Assembly (NCBI GenBank): GCA_035696365.1
Contig: DASRQS010000069.1
Location: 6,114 to 70,113, forward strand
Direction of reading: 5' to 3'
DNA length: 64,000 nt
Source: JALYLC01 sp035696365
GTDB taxonomy: Bacteria > Actinomycetota > Thermoleophilia > Gaiellales > JALYLC01
Shown here: piece after piece, positions 49,706 to 58,382 of the stretch
Layout: each line of letters opens with the position of its first letter
Numbering within the stretch: position 1 is the stretch's first letter
Translations under genes and position numbers: made by a program
The notes under the pieces: generated by a model
Seen by the model: only the letters and a program-made list of their open reading frames with translations
What the model was told of the DNA's origin: nothing
Database searches by the model: none

Positions 49706-50905
49706 ATGAAGAAAGCCAAGTCGTTCCCGCTGCTCGCAGCGGTCGCCGCGGCCACCGCGCTGGCGGCCACCGTATCGGCAGCGCCGGCAGGCGCGAAGAG
49801 CACGCAGGCCACCGCGGGCACCAGCTGCACGAGCACCCTCAAGCTCGCGCTCGTGACGCCGCTCACCGGTGGTGCCGGCTTCCTCGGCCAGCAGCAGTCG
49901 AGCTGGGCGAAGTATGCCGTCAAGACGCTCGCCCCCGGCTTGGGTCTGAAGGTCAAGCTCGTCCTCGGCGACACGCCCGTCGAGCAGGGCGCGGCCGTCG
50001 CCCAGACGCTGGCCCAGAAGTACGTGGCCGACAAGTCGGTCGTGGGTGTCATCGGCCCGTCGACCTCCGGCGCGGTCGCTGCAGCGAGCAAGACGCTCAC
50101 GCAGGCCGGCATCCTGCACATCTCCGAGTCGGCGACTCGCACGACGCTCACCAAGGGCGACAACCAGGAAGCCGGGAACGCGTTCTACCGCGTCGTGCCC
50201 GCCGACGACATCCAGGGCCCGACCGACGCCAACTACATGATGAAGACGCTCAAAGTCAAGAACGTCGTGGTCATCGACTTCCAGGAGCCGTATTCGCAGG
50301 GCCTGGCCGGTGCCGTCGAGACCGCGCTCAAGGCCGGCGGCGTGTCGGTGACGCATCTGTCGATCTCCAACACGACCACGGACTTCTCGACCTTCGTCAC
50401 GAAGGTGCCGGGCGCCGCCGACATCGTGTTCTTCCCCACGCAGAAGCCCGGTGACGCGCAGGCATTCGCGCAGCAGCTGGCCGAGCAGGGCAAGAAGGCC
50501 AAGGTGTTCGGCGGCGACGGCTCGAACGACTCGACCGCGTTCAAGGCGGCCGGCTCGTACGTGTCGAACTTCGCGCCTGACATCAGCGGCATCGCGAGCG
50601 ACAAGGCGATCATCGCCGGCTGGCAGAAGGACAACAAGGGCAAGACGCTCGGCTCCTTCGGCCCGCCGACCTATGGCGCCGTCCAGGTCATGCTGAAGGC
50701 CGTCAAGGCCGCCTGCGTCAAGGGCCACGGCTCGATCGCCAAGCGCGGCGCCGTCGTCCAGGCCGTGAAGGGTGTCACCGTTCCGACCGGCTGGATCCTC
50801 GGCGGTGCGTTCAAGTGGTCGAAGGTCAACCTGCACGACCCGGCCAACGCCAAGTTCTACATCTTCCAGATCCAGTCCGACGGCACCTACAAGCTCGTCG
50901 GCTGA
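49706..50905 (+). CDS. ABC transporter substrate-binding protein, branched-chain amino acid type (second operon)
   Basis: 399 residues. Signal peptide of about 30 residues (MKKAKSFPLL, then an alanine-rich stretch to SAAPAGAKS), no lipobox cysteine. LKLALVTPLTGGAGFLGQQQ, VVGVIGPSTSGAVAAASKTL and VVVIDFQEPYSQGLAGAVET identify a Leu/Ile/Val-type binding protein. GAGGAGGAG stands 8 nt before the ATG. A strong hairpin follows the gene before the permeases. This operon looks closer to classical LivJ than the one at 7046. Confidence 0.92.
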   Translation: MKKAKSFPLLAAVAAATALAATVSAAPAGAKSTQATAGTSCTSTLKLALVTPLTGGAGFLGQQQSSWAKYAVKTLAPGLGLKVKLVLGDTPVEQGAAVAQTLAQKYVADKSVVGVIGPSTSGAVAAASKTLTQAGILHISESATRTTLTKGDNQEAGNAFYRVVPADDIQGPTDANYMMKTLKVKNVVVIDFQEPYSQGLAGAVETALKAGGVSVTHLSISNTTTDFSTFVTKVPGAADIVFFPTQKPGDAQAFAQQLAEQGKKAKVFGGDGSNDSTAFKAAGSYVSNFAPDISGIASDKAIIAGWQKDNKGKTLGSFGPPTYGAVQVMLKAVKAACVKGHGSIAKRGAVVQAVKGVTVPTGWILGGAFKWSKVNLHDPANAKFYIFQIQSDGTYKLVG

Positions 50906-50920
50906 TAGCTCGGATCGACT

Positions 50921-50954
50921 GGGGGCGGCTCGGCCCATGGGCTGGGCCGCCCCC
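50921..50954. terminator. Strong hairpin between binding-protein and permease genes
   Basis: GGGGGCGGC and GCCGCCCCC arms with an inner GCCCAT/ATGGGC stem give a 17-bp helix with two G-U pairs. No T-tract follows. Its place 15 bp after the binding-protein stop and before livH suggests partial termination or mRNA 3'-end protection, giving more binding protein than membrane subunits. Confidence 0.65.
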
Positions 50955-50993
50955 GTTCTCATGCTCCCCTCCTACTAGACTCGTCCGGGCGCC

Positions 50994-51917
50994 GTGGACA
51001 CGTTCATCCAGCTGACACTCAACGGGCTCACCGAGGGCAGCACCTACGCGCTCATCGCCCTGGGCTACACGCTCATCTACGGCGTGCTCAAGCTGCTCAA
51101 CTTCGCCCACGGCGACGTCTTCATGGTCGGGTCGTTCATCGGCTTCGGCGTGCTCAAGGTCTTCGGCGGACCGAGCGACAACGCGCTGCCCGTCTGGCTG
51201 CTGCTGAGCACCATGGTGCTGGTCTCGATGGTCGGATGCGCGCTGCTGGGCGTCATCATCGAGCGCTTCGCCTACCGGCCACTGCGCGACGCCCCGCGAA
51301 TCGCGCCTCTGATCAGCGCGCTCGGCGTCTCGTTCCTGCTCGCCAACTCGTTCCAGCTGATGTTCGGCGCGCAGCAGTTCGACTACGGCATCTTCAGTCT
51401 CGACGGGGGCTCGCTGTTCACGCGCGGCTTCTGGATCGGGAACGTGCACATCCCGCTGATCCGGATCATCACGATCGTCTCGGCGCTCGTGCTGATGGTC
51501 GTGCTCTGGATGCTCGTCACGCGCACGCGCACGGGCAAGGCGATGCGCGCCACCTCGTTCGACCGCGAGGCTGCGGCGATGATGGGCATCGACATCGATC
51601 GCGTGATCGTGTTCACGTTCGTGCTCGGATCCGCGCTCGCCGGCGCGGGCGGCGTGATGTTCGCGCTGCGCGTGCCGACGGCCGCCTCGATCGGCTTCCT
51701 GATCGGTCTCAAGGGCTTCACCGCCGCCGTGATCGGCGGGATCGGGTCGATCCCGGGCGCGATGGCCGGGGGACTCATCCTCGGCTTCGCCGAGGCCTAC
51801 ACGCAGGGCTACTGGACGACGCGCTGGTCGGATCTCGTCATCTTCAGCGTCCTGATCGGATTCATGCTGTTCCGGCCGAACGGCCTGTTCGGGACCGCGG
51901 GGCTGAAGAAGGTATGA
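50994..51917 (+). CDS. livH: ABC permease LivH
   Basis: 307 residues, about eight membrane segments. LNGLTEGSTYALIALGYTLI and LLNFAHGDVFMVGSFIGF are classical LivH motifs; the coupling loop is GKAMRATSFDREAAAMMGID. GTG start at 50994. Overlaps livM by 4 nt. Confidence 0.93.
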   Translation: MDTFIQLTLNGLTEGSTYALIALGYTLIYGVLKLLNFAHGDVFMVGSFIGFGVLKVFGGPSDNALPVWLLLSTMVLVSMVGCALLGVIIERFAYRPLRDAPRIAPLISALGVSFLLANSFQLMFGAQQFDYGIFSLDGGSLFTRGFWIGNVHIPLIRIITIVSALVLMVVLWMLVTRTRTGKAMRATSFDREAAAMMGIDIDRVIVFTFVLGSALAGAGGVMFALRVPTAASIGFLIGLKGFTAAVIGGIGSIPGAMAGGLILGFAEAYTQGYWTTRWSDLVIFSVLIGFMLFRPNGLFGTAGLKKV

Positions 51918-53389
51918 GCGAGCCGACTCAGCCCACTTCCGCACAGGAGCCGCCGTCGGGGCCCGCGATCGGCAAGGACGAGTGGGTCGCGCGGCACGGC
52001 GAGCACCGCGAGGGCCGCGGCGGCCTGGCCGGCCGGATCGAGGAGCGCCTGCACACGGTGCCCTGGTGGGGCTGGATGCTCTTCTTCGCGGCCGCCTTCG
52101 CGCTGCTGCCGATCGTATCGGACAGCGGCTACATCCGCCGCGTCGCCTTCGACACCGTGATCTACATGCTGCTCGCGCTCGGCCTCAACGTCGTCGTCGG
52201 CTGGGGCGGCCTGCTCGACCTCGGCTACGTCGCCTTCTACGGCATCGGCGCCTACGCCTACGCGCTGTGCAGCTCGGATCAGATCGGAGTCCATCTGCCG
52301 ACGATCGTGACGATCCCGCTGGTGGTCGTGATCGGAGCCGTCGCGGGCTTCCTCGTCGGGCTGCCCTCCCGCCGGCTCGTGGGCGACTACCTCGCGATCG
52401 TCACCCTCTTCTTCTTACAGATATTCCTCACGGTGGCGACGAACGGGGATCAGTTGTTCGGCCACAACATCACCGGGGGTGCCAACGGGATCCTGAACAT
52501 CGACCCCCTGCACTTCTTCGGCCAGACGCTGAACGTCGAGCACGGCGGCGTCTTCGCCGTCTCGTATCTGTACGTCGCGATCGTCTCGTTCGTGGTCGTC
52601 TACGCCGCCCTGCACTTCGTCAACCAATCGCGCACGGGCCGCGCCTGGCGCTCGCTGCGGGAGGACCCGCTGGCGGCCGAGGCCATGGGCATGCCGGTGA
52701 ACCTCCTGAAGCTGATGGCATTCAGCTTCGGGGCGGCCGTCGCAGCCTTCACGGGCACGCTCTTCGCGTCGCTGAACGCCAGCGTGTTCCCGCTCACGTT
52801 CTCGTTCCCGTTGCTCATCACCGTGTACACGATGGTCATCCTGGGCGGCCAGGGAAACCTCGCGGGCGTGACCGTCGGTGCCGTGGTGGTCAGCGTCGTG
52901 CTGGAGCTGCTGCGCGATCCGGGCAACGCGCGCATCCTCTTCTATCTCTTTGCGATCGTCGGGATCGTCCTCGTGCTGGGACGCTCGCGCCGGCTTTTGG
53001 TGTTGCTCGGAAGCCTGCTCGTCTTCGGGTTCGCGGCCCACGCCATCGCGCACGCCATCAACAGCGACTGGACGTCGGGGACGGCCGCAAGCGGTCTCGA
53101 CCACGCGCTCTCGCACTGGGTGATCATCCCGACGAGCATGGTGAACTGGCTCGGGCCCGTCACCTACATGGGACTCATCGGGCTCGTGCTCGTGCTCACG
53201 CTCCTGCACGGCTGGGCCCGCGACGCGCTGCTCGTGCCAACCCTCTACCTCGGCACGTTCGTATGGGAGAACGTCCTGCTCGCGCAGCCGGACGCGACGC
53301 GCTACATCGTGCTCGGCGCGATGCTGATCGCGCTCATGATCGTGCGCCCGAACGGGCTCTTCGGCGAGCGCCGCGTGGAGATCGTCTGA
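51914..53389 (+). CDS. livM: ABC permease LivM with long N- and C-terminal extensions
   Basis: 491 residues, about 140 more than a common LivM. The first 45 residues are polar and proline/acid rich (MSEPTQPTSAQEPPSG). The core has LNVVVGWGGLLDLGYVAFYG, GDYLAIVTLFFLQIFLT and the coupling loop GRAWRSLREDPLAAEAMGM. After the last conserved segment (near 340) come at least four further membrane helices with RSRRLLVLLGSLLVFGFAAH and a final IVRPNGLFGERRVEIV. The extension splits the usual C-terminus. Its last residues are the normal LivM end. Confidence 0.9.
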   Translation: MSEPTQPTSAQEPPSGPAIGKDEWVARHGEHREGRGGLAGRIEERLHTVPWWGWMLFFAAAFALLPIVSDSGYIRRVAFDTVIYMLLALGLNVVVGWGGLLDLGYVAFYGIGAYAYALCSSDQIGVHLPTIVTIPLVVVIGAVAGFLVGLPSRRLVGDYLAIVTLFFLQIFLTVATNGDQLFGHNITGGANGILNIDPLHFFGQTLNVEHGGVFAVSYLYVAIVSFVVVYAALHFVNQSRTGRAWRSLREDPLAAEAMGMPVNLLKLMAFSFGAAVAAFTGTLFASLNASVFPLTFSFPLLITVYTMVILGGQGNLAGVTVGAVVVSVVLELLRDPGNARILFYLFAIVGIVLVLGRSRRLLVLLGSLLVFGFAAHAIAHAINSDWTSGTAASGLDHALSHWVIIPTSMVNWLGPVTYMGLIGLVLVLTLLHGWARDALLVPTLYLGTFVWENVLLAQPDATRYIVLGAMLIALMIVRPNGLFGERRVEIV

Positions 53390-54177
53390 TGGCTCCGATG
53401 CTCGAGCTGCGCCGGGTCTCCGTGGCCTTCGGCGGCCTGCAGGTCGTCTCGAACCTCGACATGGAGGTGGCCGAGGGCGAGATCGTCAGCGTGATCGGCC
53501 CGAACGGTGCCGGCAAGACGACGCTCTTCAACCTGATCACCGGGATCTACCGACCCGACGACGGCCAGATCCTGCTCGCCGAGCGCAACATCGTCGGGCT
53601 CGAGCCGCACCAGATCACGCAGCTCGGCATCGCGCGCACCTTCCAGACGCTGCGGCTGTTCCTCAACATGTCGGTGCGCGAGAACGTGATGGCAGCGGCC
53701 TACGGACGCACCAAGGCCGGGGTGGTGCGCTCGATGCTGCGCACTCCGGGGATGCGCCGCGAGGAGGCCGAGATCCGCCGCCTGGCCGAGGAGCAGCTCT
53801 CGTTCTTCGGCGAGCGCCTCAAGGGCTACCGCTGGGATCAGCCCGCTTACAGCCTCTCCTACGCCAACCGCCGGCGCCTCGAGATCGCTCGCGCCATGGC
53901 CACGGGGCCGAAGATCCTGCTGCTCGACGAGCCCGCCGCCGGCATGAACCCGGTCGAGACCCACGAGATCACGGAGCTGATCGCCCGGCTCCGCACCGAG
54001 GCCGGCTACACGATCCTCGTGATCGAGCACGACATGCACGTCGTCGAGGGCATCTCGGATCGAGTGATCGCGCTCGACCACGGCGTGAAGATCGTCGAAG
54101 GCACGTTCGAGCAGGTCGCGACCGATGCGCGCGTGATCGAGGCGTACCTCGGCACGAAGGCAGCGGTGACCAAGTGA
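53389..54177 (+). CDS. livG: ABC transporter ATPase LivG
   Basis: 262 residues. Walker A GPNGAGKTT, Walker B ILLLDEPAAGMNP and switch His in VIEHDMHVV. The signature is LSYANRRRLEIARA, normal for LivG, which lacks the canonical GG. GIARTFQTLRLFLNMSVREN is typical. ATG at 53389 shares one base with the livM stop (TGATG). It couples to the LivH/M pair. Confidence 0.94.
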   Translation: MAPMLELRRVSVAFGGLQVVSNLDMEVAEGEIVSVIGPNGAGKTTLFNLITGIYRPDDGQILLAERNIVGLEPHQITQLGIARTFQTLRLFLNMSVRENVMAAAYGRTKAGVVRSMLRTPGMRREEAEIRRLAEEQLSFFGERLKGYRWDQPAYSLSYANRRRLEIARAMATGPKILLLDEPAAGMNPVETHEITELIARLRTEAGYTILVIEHDMHVVEGISDRVIALDHGVKIVEGTFEQVATDARVIEAYLGTKAAVTK

Positions 54178-54878
54178 GCCTGCTCCGGCTCGAGGGCATC
54201 AACACCTACTACGGCCAGATCCACATCCTCCAGGACCTCAATCTAGAGGTCAACGCCGGCGAGCTCGTCTGCCTGCTGGGCGGCAACGCGTCGGGCAAGT
54301 CGACCACGCTCAAGACGATCCTCGGCCTCGTGCGCTCGCGCAGCGGCCGTATCGAGTTCAACGGCGAGGACGTCACGACGCGCTCGACGAGCCACCGCAT
54401 CGGACGCGGCATGGCGATCGTCCCGGAGAACCGCCGCTTGTTCGCTCCCATGACGGTGCTGGAGAACCTGGAGCTCGGCGCCTACCTGCACGGCGGTGGT
54501 GCCAAGGAGGACTACGCGCGCGTCTACGAGACGTTCCCCCTCGTCTACGACCGCCGCTCGCAGCTCGCCGGAACGCTCTCGGGCGGCGAGCAGCAGATGG
54601 TCGCGATGGCCCGGGCGCTGATGTCGCGGCCGAAGCTGATGCTGATGGACGAGCCGTCCATGGGCCTCGCGCCGATCCTGGTCGAGCGCAGCTTCGACGT
54701 CATCAAGCAGGTGCACGAATCCGGCGTCGCCGTGCTCGTGGTCGAGCAGAACGCCAACGTCTCGCTCTCGATCGCCGACCGCGGCTACGTGCTCTCGACG
54801 GGCCGGCTCGTGCTCGAGGGCAAGGCCTCCGACCTGCTCAACGACGAGGGCCTGCGCAAGGCCTACCTCGGCCGCTAG
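54174..54878 (+). CDS. livF: ABC transporter ATPase LivF
   Basis: 234 residues. INTYYGQIHILQDLNLEVN, an unusual Walker A GGNASGKST (GxxxxGKS kept), signature LSGGEQQM and Walker B LMLMDEPSMGLAP. GTG at 54174 overlaps livG. The stop CTAG is palindromic, so the same four bases also contain the stop of the convergent anti-sigma gene. Confidence 0.93.
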   Translation: MSLLRLEGINTYYGQIHILQDLNLEVNAGELVCLLGGNASGKSTTLKTILGLVRSRSGRIEFNGEDVTTRSTSHRIGRGMAIVPENRRLFAPMTVLENLELGAYLHGGGAKEDYARVYETFPLVYDRRSQLAGTLSGGEQQMVAMARALMSRPKLMLMDEPSMGLAPILVERSFDVIKQVHESGVAVLVVEQNANVSLSIADRGYVLSTGRLVLEGKASDLLNDEGLRKAYLGR

Positions 54879-55132
54879 AGCGTCTGAGCCCAGCCCCGGA
54901 ACGCCGTCAGCAGGTCGTGGCGCACCGCCGGGGGGATCTCGTCCGAGCGGATCCGGCCGGTCACCGCGATCGTCACACGCATCTGCGCGATGTACTGCGT
55001 GCAGTCTCGGCAGGCGGCGATGTGGCGGTCGAAGCTCGCGCGCTCGGCCGCGCCGAGCAGGCCCTCGAGGTAGTCGGTGAGGAACTCGGCGAGCTCCTGG
55101 CAGGTGGGCTCCTGGACGGCGAAGTCGGTCAT
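54875..55132 (-). CDS. Small zinc-finger anti-sigma factor
   Basis: 85 residues. The zinc-binding anti-sigma motif His-x3-Cys-x2-Cys is in FDRHIAACRDCTQY, with an upstream Cys in TCQELAEFLTDYLEGLL. There is no membrane segment, so it is a soluble anti-sigma of the RsrA/ChrR-like size class. The ATG overlaps the sigma gene stop. It probably holds the ECF sigma factor inactive until an oxidative or metal signal, inferred from the family. Confidence 0.82.
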   Translation of the reverse strand: MTDFAVQEPTCQELAEFLTDYLEGLLGAAERASFDRHIAACRDCTQYIAQMRVTIAVTGRIRSDEIPPAVRHDLLTAFRGWAQTL

Positions 55133-55761
55133 GCGTACTCCGCGGCCAGCGCCTCACGCAGCTTCGTGCGCGCGCGGTGCAGCACCACGCGCTGGTTGCC
55201 CTCGGAGAGGCCGAGCAGGTCGCACACCTCGCCGGCGCTGAAGCCCTCGACGTCACGCAGCGTGACGACGCGGCGCTGCGTCTCGGGCAGCTCTCCGATC
55301 GCCGCGTAGACGCGCTTCACGGCCTCCGCCGAGAGCACGATCTGCTCCGCGCTGCCGCTCCAGGGCCGGACGGGGGAGACCCAGTGGCCGGCTCCTGGGG
55401 CCGGCGCCTGGACGAAGCGCTCGGGGTCCACGGCGGGCCCGCTCTCGTCGCCGCGCGCGAGTGAGGAGAACGGCGCTGAGCGCGCCTCGCGCACGCCGCG
55501 GGTGCGGGCCAGGTTCATCACGATACGGAAGAGATAGGTGCGCAGCGACGAGCGGCCCTCGAAGGAGTCCAGTCCCCGCAGCAGCCCGAGCCAGGCCTCC
55601 TGCGCCACGTCCTCGGCGATCTCCTGGGTCGGCACGTACTGGCGCGCGACGCGCACGAGCGCGGCCTGGTACCGGTCGACGAGCAGCTCGAAGGCCTGCT
55701 CGTCCCCGGCGCGCAGCGCGGCCAGGAGTGCGGTTTCGTCCTCACGTGCCCCAGTCACCAT
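55129..55761 (-). CDS. ECF-type RNA polymerase sigma factor
   Basis: 210 residues. Sigma-2 region: DVAQEAWLGLLRGLDSFEGR then LRTYLFRIVMNLARTRG; sigma-4 region: ELPETQRRVVTLRDVEGFSA and GEVCDLLGLSEGNQRVVLHRAR. The linker between them is long, about 60 residues (SPFSS to PWSGSAEQ). ATG at 55761 is chosen because upstream in-frame extension runs into the divergent GST promoter. Cotranscribed with its zinc-finger anti-sigma. Confidence 0.92.
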   Translation of the reverse strand: MVTGAREDETALLAALRAGDEQAFELLVDRYQAALVRVARQYVPTQEIAEDVAQEAWLGLLRGLDSFEGRSSLRTYLFRIVMNLARTRGVREARSAPFSSLARGDESGPAVDPERFVQAPAPGAGHWVSPVRPWSGSAEQIVLSAEAVKRVYAAIGELPETQRRVVTLRDVEGFSAGEVCDLLGLSEGNQRVVLHRARTKLREALAAEYA

Positions 55762-55836
55762 GCGCCGGCCGACGTTACACGGCCACGCCGCTCGGGGCCT
55801 CGGAATGGCCAGCCCTCGGCTACCGTTGCCCTTCGT

Positions 55837-56796
55837 ATGACATCCGGCGACACGCGCGAGCCGCTGCCCTCCGAACAAGGCGATGACGGCTCGTTTCGTC
55901 GCAGGGTTGCGCGCTTCCGTGACTTCGTGACCGCCGACGGGAGCTCGGGCTACGAGGCGGAGGCAGGGCGTTACCACCTGTATGTCTCGGCCGCGTGCCC
56001 CTGGGCGCATCGCACGATCATCTACCGCCACCTCAAGGGTCTCGCGGGCGCGATCTCGATGACCGTCGTCGACCCCGAGCGCGATGAGCGCGGCTGGGCG
56101 ATCACGGACCGGCGCGGCACAACGCCCGACACGGTCAACGGCTTCACGTTCTTGAGCGAGGCCTACATCCTCAGCGATGACGGCTTCGACGGCCACGTGA
56201 CGGTGCCGGTCCTATGGGATCGCGAGCGCGGCCGCATCGTGAACAACGAGTCGAGCGAGATCATCCGCATGCTCGACCGGGAATTCGACGCCGTCGCGAA
56301 GCGTCCCGACGTGCACTACCTGCCGGAGGAGCTGCGCGCCGAGATCGACGGGCTCAACGCGTTCGTCTACGAGAATGTCAACGACGGCGTCTACCGCACC
56401 GGCTTCGCGCGCACGCAGGCCGCCTACGAGCGCGCGTTCGTACGGCTCTTCGAGGCCCTCGACGAGCTCGACGTGCGCCTCGCGACGCGCCGCTACCTGA
56501 TGGGCGCGACGCTCACAGAGGCCGACTGGCGCCTCTTCCCGACGCTGCTGCGCTTCGACCCGGTCTACGTCGGCCACTTCAAGTGCAACCTGCGCCGCGT
56601 GATCGACTATCCGAACCTGTCGGGATACCTGCGGGAGCTGTACCAGTACCCGGGCATCGCGGCGACCGTGGACATGGATCACATCAAGCGGCACTACTAC
56701 CGCACGCACCCGTCGCTCAACCCGACGCGCATCGTGCCGGTCGGCCCAGCGCTCGACCTGGCAGCCCCGCACGGCCGCGACCACCTGAGCACGTGA
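55837..56796 (+). CDS. Glutathionyl-hydroquinone reductase-type GST (Xi class)
   Basis: 319 residues. The catalytic Cys is in SAACPWAHRTIIYRHLKGL, as in Xi-class GSTs (Cys-Pro-Trp-Ala). Other typical segments: VPVLWDRERGRIVNNESSEI, and NDGVYRTGFARTQAAYERAF. The C-terminal end has MDHIKRHYYRTHPSLNPTRI. These enzymes reduce S-conjugated hydroquinones. Actinobacteria often use mycothiol instead of glutathione, so the thiol partner may differ. It is divergent from the ECF sigma gene, so it may belong to that regulon. Confidence 0.88.
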   Translation: MTSGDTREPLPSEQGDDGSFRRRVARFRDFVTADGSSGYEAEAGRYHLYVSAACPWAHRTIIYRHLKGLAGAISMTVVDPERDERGWAITDRRGTTPDTVNGFTFLSEAYILSDDGFDGHVTVPVLWDRERGRIVNNESSEIIRMLDREFDAVAKRPDVHYLPEELRAEIDGLNAFVYENVNDGVYRTGFARTQAAYERAFVRLFEALDELDVRLATRRYLMGATLTEADWRLFPTLLRFDPVYVGHFKCNLRRVIDYPNLSGYLRELYQYPGIAATVDMDHIKRHYYRTHPSLNPTRIVPVGPALDLAAPHGRDHLST

Positions 56797-56798
56797 AT

Positions 56799-56813
56799 CG
56801 GTGCCAGGCACCG
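56799..56813. repeat. CGGTGCCAGGCACCG palindrome
   Basis: A perfect palindrome (7-bp arms, central A) directly after the GST stop. It lies 14 bp before the GGGGTCAGAC element, so two short palindromes share one convergent gap. The 28695-28710 region likewise has CAGACCCC next to TGGCAC. Confidence 0.65.
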
Positions 56814-56827
56814 GTCTTTGCGTCCCG

Positions 56828-56860
56828 GACACATCGGGGTCAGACACCCGGTTTGTGCAC
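56828..56860. repeat. Dispersed GGGTCTGACCCC palindromic repeat (copy 4, inverted)
   Basis: GACACATCGGGGTCAGACACCCGGTTTGTGC, when reverse-complemented, aligns with the copy at 4221-4250 (GCACAAACCGG, TCTGACCCCGATGTGT) with a 3-nt insertion. It lies between the convergent GST and RidA genes. Confidence 0.75.
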
Positions 56861-56862
56861 TC

Positions 56863-57249
56863 TCAGCGAGGGCGAGCGGCCACGGCGGTGACCTCGATCT
56901 TGAGGTCGGGCACCACGAGTTGCGCGAGCACGGTCACGCGCGCCGGGAAGGGCTCGGAGAAGACCTGCACGAAGGCGTCGTTGAAGGCCTCGAAGTCGCC
57001 CCGGTCCGTCAGATAGGTCGTCACGTGCACGACGTCGGCGGCGCTGCAGCCGGCCGCCTCGAGCGTGGTCACGAGGTTCGCGAACGTGCGCCGGGCCTGA
57101 CTGGCGAACTCGTCGGCGACGATCTCCCCGCTCTCGTCCGTCGAGATGACCCCGGCCACGTGCACGTAGCCGTCGGAGACCGCGGCGGGGGAGTACGGGA
57201 TGTCGAGTCCGCCGCCGGCGGGGCTCGCGGGATTCCAGGAGCGCGTCAT
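56863..57249 (-). CDS. RidA/YjgF-family protein
   Basis: 128 residues from ATG at 57249. VAGVISTDESGEIVADEFAS, RRTFANLVTTLEAAGCSAAD, VVHVTTYLTDRGDFEAFNDA and PARVTVLAQLVVPDLKIEVT are typical; the Arg of the active-site pocket is in ARVTV. RidA hydrolyses reactive enamine/imine intermediates. Its ATG overlaps the stop of the upstream GT87 gene. Confidence 0.88.
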   Translation of the reverse strand: MTRSWNPASPAGGGLDIPYSPAAVSDGYVHVAGVISTDESGEIVADEFASQARRTFANLVTTLEAAGCSAADVVHVTTYLTDRGDFEAFNDAFVQVFSEPFPARVTVLAQLVVPDLKIEVTAVAARPR

Positions 57250-58355
57250 GGCGCGGCAGCGTACCCGGGGCGCGAGCCTGCGCGCGCCGCCGCGACCAGC
57301 GCCAGCGCGGCCACCGCAATGCCCACCGCAATGCGCCAGTGCTCGGCGAAGTGCTCCTCGTAGGGCGTCAGCCAGAACAGCGCCGGGACGAGCCAGATCG
57401 CACCGAATGTGCGGCGCGCCAGCGCGATCGGCACGAGCAGCAGCACGAAGTAGTGGAGCCACACGATCGGCGAGAGCGCGAGCGCCGCCGCCAGCGCCAG
57501 TGCGAGGGAGCGCTCGTCGAGACCGCGGCGCCCCTCCCGCCAGCAGAACGCGAGCAGCGCGGCCCCCACGGCGATCGCGAGTGCGCGCGCCGCGGCCGGG
57601 CCGAGACCGAGCCAGAGCCCGCCCGAGACGAGCGAGTATCCGCGGCCCTGCTCCGCGTCCGAGAGCACGTTGAGCAGCTTCGGATAGTCGGCGAGGCCCG
57701 CGAACCCGATCACGCCCCAGCCGAGCGCGCTCGCGACCACGGCCAGCAGGACGCCGCGCACCGCGACCCGCACGCGCCGGGTGGCCACGAGCCACACCGT
57801 GAGCGGCCAGAGGAACAGCTTGGCCACCACGATCAGCGCCAGCGGAATGGCGGCGCGGCCCTGTTCGCGCCAGCGCCAGACGAGCGCCAGGCCGAGTGCG
57901 AGCAACGGCGTCAGGGCACCGAGGCGGATGTCGTGCAGAACAGCGATCGAGAGGTACGCGGCGCCGTAGCAGCGCCAGTCGCGCACGCCGAGCACGGCCA
58001 GCGTGGCAGCCACCGCGGCGATCAGCACCAGCGTGATGAGAGCGGCGGCCACCGGGAACGGCAGGAGGCCGAACGGCAGGAGCAGCAGGGCGACCGGCGG
58101 TGGGTAGACGAAGCGATCCCCGGGCGCGACGCCCGCGGCCGTCGGCGGCGGGTACGGGTTGTGCCCGTGCACGACGTCGCGCGCCGCCTGCCAGAGCGCG
58201 CCGTGGAAGTCGAAGGCGTAGCGGTTGCCGATCGCGCCGCCGATGATGGCCAGCGCGAGCAGCGCGGGAGCGACCGCGAGCACGCCGACCTCGCTCAGGC
58301 GCCGGAGCGCCGCGAGCGAGCCTGCCAGCGGGCGGGGATGCGCGACGTGCGCCAC
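57246..58355 (-). CDS. GT87-family membrane glycosyltransferase
   Basis: 369 residues, about ten membrane helices. The motif HGHNPYPPP followed by FVYPPPVALLLLPFGLLPF is typical of DUF2029/GT87 mannosyl/arabinosyl-type enzymes using polyprenyl-phosphate sugars, with Asp in YAFDFHGALWQAARDV near residue 50 as the likely catalytic base. Involved in cell-envelope glycan assembly; the donor and acceptor are not known. Confidence 0.82.
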   Translation of the reverse strand: MAHVAHPRPLAGSLAALRRLSEVGVLAVAPALLALAIIGGAIGNRYAFDFHGALWQAARDVVHGHNPYPPPTAAGVAPGDRFVYPPPVALLLLPFGLLPFPVAAALITLVLIAAVAATLAVLGVRDWRCYGAAYLSIAVLHDIRLGALTPLLALGLALVWRWREQGRAAIPLALIVVAKLFLWPLTVWLVATRRVRVAVRGVLLAVVASALGWGVIGFAGLADYPKLLNVLSDAEQGRGYSLVSGGLWLGLGPAAARALAIAVGAALLAFCWREGRRGLDERSLALALAAALALSPIVWLHYFVLLLVPIALARRTFGAIWLVPALFWLTPYEEHFAEHWRIAVGIAVAALALVAAARAGSRPGYAAAP

Positions 58356-58382
58356 ATCCCGTCCATCGGCACGAATCCCGGA

